Part shown: one piece after another, positions 54,071 through 62,642 of the stretch
How the letters are laid out: the number at the start of each line of letters is the position of its first letter
Numbering within the stretch: the stretch's first letter is position 1
Assembly (NCBI GenBank): GCA_050949745.1
Contig: JBMNGF010000018.1
Location: 1-64,000 of the forward strand
DNA: 64,000 bases
Direction of reading: 5' to 3'
From: Syntrophaceticus sp050949745
GTDB taxonomy: Bacteria > Bacillota > DSM-12270 > Thermacetogeniales > Thermacetogeniaceae
Position numbers and translations under genes: made by a program
Notes under the pieces: generated by a model
Seen by the model: only the letters and a program-made list of their open reading frames with translations
What the model was told of the DNA's origin: nothing
Database searches by the model: none

Positions 54071-55633
54071 TTAGGACTTCTGCTTATACTTGAATCCCCT
54101 GACCAGAACAATGGGTGTTCCAGCATCGGCAGACCCGGCGACAAGATCAGCCAGTGTCCCGATGATACTGGTAGCACTTCGAGGGGTTGTCCCCAGATTC
54201 TCTTCAACCTTTTCCCCCTCCTTGTTCTCCAGGTAGGCGATGATTTCTTCTTTAGAGTACCCCTTGCGGTAAAGGGTATCCACCACAAGCTTCAGTTTGG
54301 ATCCGCTGCGCAAACCCGCACTTTTCAGGCCGCTGCTGACCCCGATTGCGGGATGAGGATCTGCCAGTTCATAGATCCCTGTGTCAGGATCCTTGTACGC
54401 CCCATCCCCGAAAATGAGAACATCCACAGATTTGCCGGTTTCCTCTTTGATCATTTCTCTTATCTTTTCTGCGGTATCATCAGCATCTTCAGGCAGGAGC
54501 TTGAGCACTCCACCCTCAAAATCGGATACATTGGAACCGATGACCCCCCAGGGTTCAGGCCCTATATCCTGGATAGTGATCACCGGAACCATTGCTCCAA
54601 AAGAAACAAATAATTCCCGCAGTTTTTCCCGCTCATGAACAGCACCGATGCAGACACCGTCAATATAGCCCAGGTCATAAATCTTCAAGGGGTTGTTGGT
54701 GAAGATAACCTCACCCCTGGCTCCCCCTTCTTCGATCATTTGGAGATACAACCCACGGTAATCCACATTGGTAATGGGGTGAGAGAAGCTGTTATTTCCT
54801 AATTCATTGGCGAAGATAACATCACGTTCGTAATAACTATCGATCTGTGGTGAAAAATCAAGTTTTATGGGTTCTATATTTTTATGCTGAGAGAAGTCAT
54901 TGGCATCCACCATTGTCAAATAGTTGTGTTCCAGGTTGACGGCGATTGCCAGGGCCTGGTCGGCCCCTGGCACATCCTTTTGTATACCCACTGCTTTTCT
55001 GGCTGCTTTTTCTAACTCAGCAAAGGTCACTTCTATAACAGCCAGTTTGCCATCCGGCATCCTCACGGTCAGATCAGCAATCCCCTTTCCGGCAATCTTG
55101 CGAATGCTGATAATATGGCAGCCAATCTCCTGCAGTTTCAAACCGGCAATGATCTCCCTGATTAGAACATTGAGCATAGGAGTATTACCCCTGGCATCAC
55201 GCAAACTCCACAGGGTTTTTTTAAGTCTCAGACGGGTAGTGGCAAATTCCTCATCGATCACCTGGTTGCCGACCTCATCAAAGGGAATGGGAAATTGAAC
55301 GATGACCTTTCCTCCCCTTGTTGCCATAGCCAGAGTTTTTATAATCAAGGCAAAGCGATTTCGACTGGCAATGGGGCTGATCACTGCCAGAGTACCGCCG
55401 GATTTCAAGTTCAGCTTCTCTTGCACTTCCCCGGCAAGTTCACTGCAGGAAAGATAACGGTTTTGTGACCTGGCAACAACAGCCTCTGTAATACAAATAA
55501 TATCTCCATCATCGACTATTGGTTTGACGGCATCTGTTGTGATAGAAGCAATATCATCATAGGGAACGATAAGGCCTATTTTCAATCCTATTGCTGCCAC
55601 ACCTGAATTTGCGGGCAGGGTTAATTTATTCAT
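54071..55633 (-). CDS. Coenzyme F420-0:L-glutamate ligase-like protein
   Basis: A 520-residue protein. Residues about 15-60 (GLKIGLIVPYDDI, DGDIICITEAVVARSQNRYL) match the start of the CofE-type F420-0:gamma-glutamyl ligase fold. The C-terminal section contains DVLIFGDGAYKDP, ELADPHPAIGVSSGL and GTTPRSATSIIGTLADLVAGSADAGTP, as in the long Clostridial proteins annotated as F420-0 ligase. True CofE proteins are about 250 residues, so the reaction here is unproven, and it may ligate glutamate or another amino acid to a different acceptor. ATG 55633 is used because AAAGGA lies 8 bases upstream. Earlier in-frame starts overlap that site. Confidence 0.7.
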   Translation of the reverse strand: MNKLTLPANSGVAAIGLKIGLIVPYDDIASITTDAVKPIVDDGDIICITEAVVARSQNRYLSCSELAGEVQEKLNLKSGGTLAVISPIASRNRFALIIKTLAMATRGGKVIVQFPIPFDEVGNQVIDEEFATTRLRLKKTLWSLRDARGNTPMLNVLIREIIAGLKLQEIGCHIISIRKIAGKGIADLTVRMPDGKLAVIEVTFAELEKAARKAVGIQKDVPGADQALAIAVNLEHNYLTMVDANDFSQHKNIEPIKLDFSPQIDSYYERDVIFANELGNNSFSHPITNVDYRGLYLQMIEEGGARGEVIFTNNPLKIYDLGYIDGVCIGAVHEREKLRELFVSFGAMVPVITIQDIGPEPWGVIGSNVSDFEGGVLKLLPEDADDTAEKIREMIKEETGKSVDVLIFGDGAYKDPDTGIYELADPHPAIGVSSGLKSAGLRSGSKLKLVVDTLYRKGYSKEEIIAYLENKEGEKVEENLGTTPRSATSIIGTLADLVAGSADAGTPIVLVRGFKYKQKS

Positions 55634-55848
55634 TGGCTCCATCCTTTCGTGGAATGACCACTGTCCTGATTTTGATGCCCATACAAGGCAAAATCCCTTG
55701 GTCAACCGATTTTATTATAATAGCCATTCAGTCTAATGACAAGTCTTCATCTTTTCCGGCACCATTCAGAACAACTAAATTAATATTGACCACCTCCCAG
55801 TTAATGGCTAATGATGGAAATATTCAATGCCCCAGTATATACCCTATT

Positions 55849-57324
55849 TCACAAGAAATGCAAACCGGCTTGACAGGCTACAATTTTATCCCGCCCCTGC
55901 CGCTTAGCTTCCAATAGGGCCTCATCCGCCTTCTGGAGTAAGACTCTCAAGTTCTTGTCAACATCTCCTTGAACATGACCGGGCTGCCAGACACAAACCC
56001 CCGCACTCACTCGAAGCTCCGAAGGTTCCGATGCTTCACAGGGATGCTCAAAACTGTACTTGTGGGTTGCTTCCTGAACCCTCCTGGCAATAGCTAACGC
56101 CCCCTCCAATTCTGTATTCTGCAAAATCAATGCAAACTCATCCCCTCCAAACCTTCCTACCAGGTCACCTTTTCGTACAGCAGCTTGAAGCAAATCAGCT
56201 AAATCGCTCAGCACCAAATCGCCGCAGTTGTGTCCGTAATTATCATTGAACTTTTTGAAGTGGTCCACATCAATCATCACAGCAGCTATCGGCAACCTCA
56301 AGTTTTGAGCTTCAATAAACATCTCACAGGCACTGCTAAGAAATGAACGGCGATTCATCACACCTGTCAAATCATCGTAATAGGCAATTTCTTGCAGGCG
56401 GGCATTTTTTTCCTCAAGCTGTGCACGGAACACTTCCAATGTCTGATTGCGCTTTTTGATCTCGTTCTTTTGTTCTTCCAGGATCTCTATTTGCAGAACA
56501 AGTTTTTCATAAAAGTCTTTCAGTCGAAGGGACATTTCGTTAAAGGCGCGAGTCAATACTCCAACTTCCAATCCTGAATCCACCTTGATTTGATACCCAA
56601 AATCACCATCTGCAATTTTTTGAGCTTCCTCGATAAGTTGATAGAGGGGGTTTGTCAATTTTCGTGTCACAAAGGTACTCATAGGGACGGAGATCAACAC
56701 CATTACCAAAAGGAGCAAGAAAACCATAGACCCCCATTGAGCAAAGATTCCAGAAAGAACATCGTTTCTATTCATCTCTGCAACCAGAAGTTGTTCCAAA
56801 TCGGGCAACCACCGGTAAGCGGCAATTATCTGGCAATCTCCATCAGCATAAGTCTCTGTTCCAGTCCCCCTATCCTGTAGCCAAGACATAACTCTGGAAC
56901 TCACTTGACCGGAAAAACTATTGCTGTTAGTCAGCTTGTTTAATGCGACAGCACCTTGTTCACAATCCCCCAGTACATAAAACTTGATCTTGCTCAACTC
57001 AGGATTTCTGGGATTGTAGCCGAAGCTGTAGGTCCACTTGCTCTGCCCTCGCAGCTTATTATCAAAAACAGAATTTACATCATCTCGCGCGGTCGATAGT
57101 TTGATTTTGTTGACATCATATTCAGCACAAATAATATTGCCTTGCTCTGCTGCTGGCATCATGACAAGCAAACTGTTTGCAGAATTGGTCCTCAAAACTT
57201 CCCTCTCTGTTGGCATCCCTTCAGGCAAATCGACAACTTTTCCAGTCTCTCCAGACGTATCTGCCAGGATCACTCCATCTGGGCCAACCAGTGAAATACG
57301 CCTGCAGTCTTCTATTAAATCCAT
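55849..57324 (-). pseudogene. Membrane diguanylate cyclase (Cache-HAMP-GGDEF), N-terminus lost
   Basis: The 491-residue open frame contains the end of an extracellular Cache-type sensor, a membrane helix (GSMVFLLLLVMVLISV), a HAMP domain, a coiled coil and a GGDEF domain with RFGGDEFALIL, so it would make cyclic di-GMP. The first visible residues (MDLIEDCRRISLVGPDGVILADTSGE) are mid-sensor. A first membrane helix and about 100 sensor residues normally precede them. Upstream, the sequence changes to a phage primase on the other strand. No ribosome site precedes the ATG at 57324. The insertion of the mobile element has therefore cut this gene. Confidence 0.7.
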
Positions 57325-57340
57325 TGCTCTGATTATAACG

Positions 57341-58609
57341 AGAAAAAGGGCAAAACCAAATCAACGTGGTACATTTAAAGATTTTAGTTCGGCGGTAGCT
57401 GCTATAAGTGATTATGATGGTATCGGATTTTTGGTGGGTAATGACATATGTGTTATCGACTTAGATGATTGCTTTGATAGTGGCGGTAAGCTTAAGCCTG
57501 TTGCCCAAAATGTTGTAGAGGCTTTTAGGGGTTGCTATATGGAACACAGTCCATCTGGAAAAGGGCTTCATATTTTCTTTAAGGCCACAGGCTTTAACTT
57601 TGACAAAACAAAATACTATATCAACAACAGAAAGCTGGGAGTTGAGGTCTATGTGGGCGGAGCAACAAATCGTTTTGTTACCGTAACAGGCAATGTATAT
57701 GCAGATGGTGATATAGCGGAGAAATCGAATGAACTACAGATGATACTAGACAAGTATATGCTACGTCCTACCACTGTGAAGCAACTTCTGGATACAGAAA
57801 GTCAATCATATCTGTCTGACAAGTCTGTTATTGAGAAGGCTTTAAAATCGGCAAATGGAGAAAGGTTCAAAGCATTATGGCAAGGGGATACATCAGGCTA
57901 TGCTTCTGCCAGTGAAGCTGATTTGGCACTTTGCGGTATGCTGGCATTTTGGTGTGGCAGGGATATTGGACAGATGGACAGACTATTCCGGCAGAGCGGC
58001 CTAATGCGGGATAAATGGAATAGACCACAGTCTGGCAGTACTTATGGAATAATAACCATAGAAAAAGCTATCGCAAATGCTACTGAAATATATAAACCAG
58101 GTGGCAAGCGTTCATCAGCTACAGAGGATTTTGGTGAATGTTCTCTTACTGGCTTTAAGCCTGAGAGTAACGATCGCTACCCTTGGACGGATATTGGGGC
58201 AAGCAGGCTGTTTGCTGATTATTATAAGTCTTTTGCCCGCTTTGTTCCCGAAAGGAAGATGTGGTTTTGCTATGCGAATGGCATTTGGATTCCTGATGTC
58301 GGTAATCTCAAAGTGATGGAAATGTGTAAATCATTGGCTAACCAACTGCTAACCTATGCTTTGACTATTCAGGATGAACATCAAAGAAAGGCATACATTG
58401 ACTATTGCCGAAAGTGGCAGTCAAGAAGATACCGAGAAACGGTACTTAAAGATGCACAGAGTGTATATCCCATATCAATGGCTGAATTTGACCAAGACCC
58501 GCTTATGCTCAACTGTGCCAATGGAACATTGTTTTTAACATCCATGGATTTTCATCCCCACAACAGCGAGGACAGAGGGAAGTCAACACTTTTTCGGACA
58601 GTTTGCTAA
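57341..58609 (+). pseudogene. P4-type primase, left part (5'-truncated, interrupted by IS3-family element)
   Basis: The frame enters at RAKPNQRGTFKDFSSAV with no start codon, then shows the primase-polymerase core IGFLVGNDICVIDLDD, SPSGKGLHIFF and VEVYVGGATNRFVTVTG, followed by the D5N-type region. Family members start some 40-60 residues earlier. The coding sequence is interrupted at 58576, where the IS3-family element begins, and continues at 59841 or 60164 on the far side. Removing one 323-bp copy and the element restores a continuous frame. The primase would start replication of the mobile element. Confidence 0.75.
58254..58576. repeat. Left copy of 323-bp duplication flanking IS3-family element
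   Basis: Identical to 59841-60163 by direct reading, from GGAAGATGTGG to GAGGACAGA. The bases outside differ. Confidence 0.9.
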
Positions 58610-59361
58610 GCCACTTTTGAAAGGTGCCCGTTTTCCCAGCGCCTCAGCCACTGTATGGGGCTAAGATAATCCAGTCTTTTTTGTATCCTACGGGTGTTAT
58701 AAAAACCCTCTATATAAGCAAAGATGGCTTGTTGTGCTTCCTCCCGCGTCTTGAAATGTCGCCAGTGAACCGCTTCTTTTTTTAGATTGGCGAAGAAGCT
58801 CTCGCTCCAGGCATTATCCCCTGGCTTACCCACTCTGGAGAAACTTTGCCTAATTTGATTTTCACTGAGATATTCCATCACTTTCTTAGATGTATATTGG
58901 CTGCCTCGATCACTGTGGAAGATGGTGCCCGCCGGGAGATGCCAGCGATTTAAGGCTTTTTTGATCGTTACCAGTACCAGTTCGCTGCTCATATGCTCGG
59001 CCATCGTTTCCGCTAAAACTATACCGCTTGCAATATCTTTGACTGTGCAAAGGTATTCAAATCCTTCCATGGTGCGGATGTAACTAATATCACTGGATAC
59101 AGCTTGAAATGGTTCAGTTATTTCTAAGTCCTTAACTAGATTGACATACTCATCCCCGCGCGCTTTACGGCTGTCTGTGAGGGATTTTTGACGTCTACGC
59201 TTATGGATAGAATGAAGCCCCATATCGTCCATAAAACCCTTAACACGATGATAAGAAGCTGTTTTACCACGCTTTCTTAGCTCACCACAAATACGATCCA
59301 CGCCATAGGTTTCGTTGCTTTCTTGAAATATCGTTTTGATCATTTTTTTGTACTCTTCCAC
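58606..59361 (-). CDS. IS3-family transposase OrfB (rve integrase domain)
   Basis: A 251-residue stretch with an HTH_21 segment (ETYGVDRICGELRKRG), an rve DDE core (FQAVSSDISYIRT with the first Asp, FHSDRGSQYTS with the second, NAWSESFFANLKKE with the Glu) and the WLRRWENG tail. The frame is open upstream of this ATG to about 59526, coding YEFIDEHPEYAAAKWARYLGV, so the true product is an OrfAB fusion made by -1 frameshifting from orfA. No defect is seen in the catalytic core. Confidence 0.9.
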   Translation of the reverse strand: MEEYKKMIKTIFQESNETYGVDRICGELRKRGKTASYHRVKGFMDDMGLHSIHKRRRQKSLTDSRKARGDEYVNLVKDLEITEPFQAVSSDISYIRTMEGFEYLCTVKDIASGIVLAETMAEHMSSELVLVTIKKALNRWHLPAGTIFHSDRGSQYTSKKVMEYLSENQIRQSFSRVGKPGDNAWSESFFANLKKEAVHWRHFKTREEAQQAIFAYIEGFYNTRRIQKRLDYLSPIQWLRRWENGHLSKVA

Positions 59362-59492
59362 TTCTTTTTGTCGCTGTTCTCTCCTGTTCTTCCAGCTGTA
59401 GTACCCACTGAGAGATACGCCAAGGTATCTGGCCCACTTCGCTGCGGCGTATTCTGGATGCTCATCTATAAACTCATATTTTTCTTCAGGTT

Positions 59493-59774
59493 TTACTTTT
59501 GGTTCTTGGCGAAGTAGGCCGCAGCTTTTTTTAGCATGTCACGCTCAATTTTCAGTTCCGCGTTTTCAAGCTTTAATGCTCGGTTTTCCTCTTCCAGCGT
59601 TGCAAATTGCGTTTTTTCTCCTTCTGGAGTGTACTTTTTCCTCCAGCGGTACAGCAGGCTTATATTGATCCCAAGATCACCCGCTACCTCTTTGACTGTT
59701 TTGCTGCTTGCGTAACTCAACTTAACTGCATTCTTTTTGAATTCCTCATCATATCGTTGTCTGGTTTTTGACAT
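59493..59774 (-). CDS. IS3-family transposase OrfA (helix-turn-helix)
   Basis: 93 residues: the DNA-binding HTH (RQRYDEEFKKNAVKLS, VAGDLGINISLLYRWRKKY) and a leucine-zipper-like coiled coil (ENRALKLENAELKIERDML). ATG 59774 has AAAGGAG at 9 bases; the earlier in-frame ATG 59795 does not. It ends at TAA 59493, after the slippery A7 run. Confidence 0.88.
   Translation of the reverse strand: MSKTRQRYDEEFKKNAVKLSYASSKTVKEVAGDLGINISLLYRWRKKYTPEGEKTQFATLEEENRALKLENAELKIERDMLKKAAAYFAKNQK
59526..59532 (-). promoter_or_regulatory. Programmed -1 frameshift site (A-AAA-AAA) of the IS3-family element
   Basis: On the minus strand CTA-AAA-AAA-GCT in the orfA frame. Slipping -1 on A-AAA-AAA gives AGC-TGC and enters the open orfB frame without a stop. 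The position, near the end of orfA, is normal for IS3 elements. Confidence 0.75.
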
Positions 59775-59840
59775 GGCTTTCTTCTCCTTTGCCATTTTGT
59801 TTTTATCTTACCAGACTATCCGAAATTATAGCACCGACCC

Positions 59841-60163
59841 GGAAGATGTGGTTTTGCTATGCGAATGGCATTTGGATTCCTGATGTCGGTAATCTCAAAG
59901 TGATGGAAATGTGTAAATCATTGGCTAACCAACTGCTAACCTATGCTTTGACTATTCAGGATGAACATCAAAGAAAGGCATACATTGACTATTGCCGAAA
60001 GTGGCAGTCAAGAAGATACCGAGAAACGGTACTTAAAGATGCACAGAGTGTATATCCCATATCAATGGCTGAATTTGACCAAGACCCGCTTATGCTCAAC
60101 TGTGCCAATGGAACATTGTTTTTAACATCCATGGATTTTCATCCCCACAACAGCGAGGACAGA
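59841..60163. repeat. Right copy of 323-bp duplication
   Basis: A perfect copy of 58254-58576. The primase reading continues from it into 60164 and beyond. Confidence 0.9.
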
Positions 60164-61135
60164 CTCACAAAGATATCTGGTGTTAAGTATGATCCAGAAG
60201 CAAAAAGTGAGCGATGGGATAGATTTATTCATGAGATTATGAGCGGAGATGAGGAAAAGGCAAAATTCCTCCAAAAGGCCTTTGGCTACAGTATCAGCGG
60301 AGACACTCGGTATGAATGCCTGTTTGTTCTCTATGGTGCTACAACTCGAAATGGTAAAGGTACGCTATGTGAGAGCATTCTTAAGGTATTAGGCAGTTAT
60401 GGCTGTACCGCAAGGCCAGAGACTATCAGTCTGAAAAAGAACAATAACAGTTCAAGTCCAAGTGAAGATATTGCCCGGCTTGCAGGAGTACGCTTTGTGA
60501 ATATCTCCGAACCTAGCAGAGGACTTGTCTTAAATGCTGCACAGGTAAAAAGCATGACGGGTGGTGACACTATCAATGCAAGGTTTCTACATGAGAATTC
60601 TTTTGACTTTTCACCAAAGTTTAAGCTGTATATCAACACCAATTATCTGCCCGTTATTACGGATATGACGCTGTTTTCTAGTGGCAGAGTGGTGATTATT
60701 CCTTTTGAACGACACTTCGATGAAAGCGAGCAGGATAAAAACCTAAAACGTGAATTCGCCAAAGCGAAGAATCAGAGTGCTATCCTCAACTGGCTAATTG
60801 AAGGCTATCAGTTGTTAAAGAAGGAAGGCTTGACTTTACCTGATTCTGTTAAGACAGCAACGGAGGCTTATAAACGTGACAGCGATAAAATAGCATTATT
60901 TTTCGAGGATGCCTTGGAGGAAAGTCCTAACAGTGAGGTGCGGACATCCGAAGTGTATGCCAGGTATCAGCGTTGGTGCAGTGCCAATGGATGCTATTCG
61001 GAGAATGCAAGAAACTTTAAACAAGCATTAACAGCTATTGCCCGTGTAGAACGGAAACGACCACGTTCTGGTGGTGGAATGACCACAATGCTTATCGGAT
61101 ATAAGCTGACTGAAGAAGAATTTCTTCTTATTTAA
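59841..61135 (+). pseudogene. P4-type primase/helicase, right part
   Basis: It continues the left part (57341-58609). The duplicated segment is followed by unique sequence with the D5/P4 superfamily 3 helicase: Walker A GATTRNGKGTL, VNISEPS, and FKLYINTNYLPVITD with sensor-1 Asn. It ends with a winged-helix and TAA at 61136-61138. The open frame extends a short way into the element (59768), without meaning. Since the break is by insertion with a perfect duplication, a recombination event between copies would recreate the full gene, except for its missing 5' end. Confidence 0.75.
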
Positions 61136-61184
61136 ACACAGTGTAGCAGCTTGTAGCAAGAAAAACAGGTTATATAAAAAATCG

Positions 61185-61210
61185 CTCTCGTATAGAGAGT
61201 TTAGTTTTTA
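61185..61210 (+). terminator. Possible terminator after primase
   Basis: CTCTC (61185-61189) pairs with GAGAG (61195-61199), then TTTAGTTTTT. The sequence TGTAGCA.../...TGCTACA is repeated in inverted form around it. Confidence 0.45.
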
Positions 61211-61406
61211 CCTGCTACATCTTGCTACAAAGCTTAAAACCACTAAAACACTGGATACAACTCCATGTGTTAATACCTGCCCCTAGGGGAGGTCAAATCT
61301 CCACACCTTTACATCTGGACAACGGGCGTGGGGCAACGCGTAAAAAAACGCAGTTTCAAACGGGGTATATACCCCACATTTAATAGAATTTAGGAGGTAA
61401 ACGATT

Positions 61407-62306
61407 ATGACAACATCAACAACTTATAATAGAGCGTTTTGGAATGTTATGAAAGGAAAAGAAGAAAATAATCAAAATCTAAGCGAGGGCTTTGATAATG
61501 CAGGAGCCTATGTCGCACCAGATGAGTTCAGAGAAGGCTTTAACACTGCTTTGGCAAAGGAGAATATATTCCGTAGATTTGCTACTGTTATCAATCTATC
61601 TTCTGCAGAAGGTAAAATTCAAGCGGTATCCTCAACGGGGACAGCAGATTGGGTTGAAGACGGAGATCCAATTCCCGAAAATGCCGATACATTTACACAG
61701 TTTCTGGTGAAATCATACAAGCTGGCATCTCTTGTCAAGCTAAACCGCTCATTCGTCACCGATATGAACTTTAATCTTGAAAAATATCTGATGGGTGATT
61801 TTGCGAAGCGTTTTGGCAAGGCTGAGGAAAATGCATTGTTTAATGGAAATGGCACAACTCAGCCAACAGGTATACTTACGGCAGACGCAGATGTAACTAC
61901 AGCAGATAGTGCTACTATCTCTTTTGACGAGATTATCTCTCTGTATTTTTCATTAAAAGATGAATATCGCAATAACGCTGTGTTTATTATGCACGATAAT
62001 ACAGCCATGCTTCTTAGAACCCTTAAAGATACAAGCGGCAGTTATCTGTGGAATTCTTCAGATAACACCATCTTCGGAAAGCCTGTAGTTACCTCTCCAT
62101 ATATGCCTACAGTATCAGCAGGAGCAAAAAGCATAGTATTCGGAGATTTATCTTATTACTGGCTGATTGAGCGTCAACCAATAACAATAAAAAAATTAAG
62201 TGAGTTATATGCATTGCAAGGACAAATTGGATTTTCTGCTTACGAGAGATTGGATGGCAAGCTAATTCAACCGGATGCTCTGAAAATATTACAAATAAAA
62301 GCTTAA
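61407..62306 (+). CDS. HK97-family phage major capsid protein
   Basis: A 299-residue capsid protein of the HK97 fold. Signatures are VAPDEFREGFNTALAKENIFRRFATV, WVEDGDPIPENADTF, a long E-loop region, LFNGNGTTQPTGILT and FGDLSYYWLIERQPITIKKL. ATG 61407 has TAGGAGGT at 7 bases. The usual neighbours (portal, terminase, protease, head-tail proteins) are absent: a primase is upstream and a TnpW/TnpX pair downstream. The gene looks intact. It may form small capsids for a satellite, be a relic, or be an encapsulin-like use of the fold. Confidence 0.88.
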   Translation: MTTSTTYNRAFWNVMKGKEENNQNLSEGFDNAGAYVAPDEFREGFNTALAKENIFRRFATVINLSSAEGKIQAVSSTGTADWVEDGDPIPENADTFTQFLVKSYKLASLVKLNRSFVTDMNFNLEKYLMGDFAKRFGKAEENALFNGNGTTQPTGILTADADVTTADSATISFDEIISLYFSLKDEYRNNAVFIMHDNTAMLLRTLKDTSGSYLWNSSDNTIFGKPVVTSPYMPTVSAGAKSIVFGDLSYYWLIERQPITIKKLSELYALQGQIGFSAYERLDGKLIQPDALKILQIKA

Positions 62307-62381
62307 ATAATGGATTAGGCACTGAGTCATCAATTCTGCTCAGTGCCAGTTCCTTCAAAACATCGGACAGGAGGTCAAGAT

Positions 62382-62585
62382 ATGGAAAACCAAATTAACA
62401 GCCGCACAACCAAATCCGATATCGGAGGTACGGTCTATGTGGTGGAATCACGAATAAGTGATTCAGCAAAGGAAAGTGCATATTCCAAGCTGAAACGACT
62501 GATTACAGTCAACGCAAAAAGCCTTTCAAAGTTATCAGATAGTTCATATAAACCCACGGAATTCAACTCGACTTCTTCAAGGTAG
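62382..62585 (+). CDS. tnpW: TnpW-like transposon-encoded protein
   Basis: 67 residues resembling TnpW of Tn4451/Tn4453: DIGGTVYVVESRISDSAKESAYSKLKRLI. ATG 62382 is preceded by AGGAGG at 7 bases. Its position directly upstream of a large serine recombinase is the same as in those transposons. TnpW has no established function that I know. Confidence 0.65.
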   Translation: MENQINSRTTKSDIGGTVYVVESRISDSAKESAYSKLKRLITVNAKSLSKLSDSSYKPTEFNSTSSR

Positions 62586-62642
62586 TACGGTAGTATACAT
62601 AGTGCTAAACCGCTTGAAGACTGTCGGAAATGGAGGATAAAA

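Larger units (their letters stand above)
58577..59840 (-). mobile_element. IS3-family (IS150-like) insertion sequence
   Basis: A 1264-bp element between the two 323-bp copies. The ends are imperfect inverted repeats in exact register: both start GGG and share TTTCGGA.AGT.TG.TAAG at the same distance. It contains orfA and orfB on the minus strand with a -1 frameshift signal. Confidence 0.85.

Noticed and set aside
57038..57340. Upstream extension of the primase frame to 57038
   Set aside because: This part is only the reverse strand of the diguanylate cyclase sensor. Primase-like sequence begins at about 57341.
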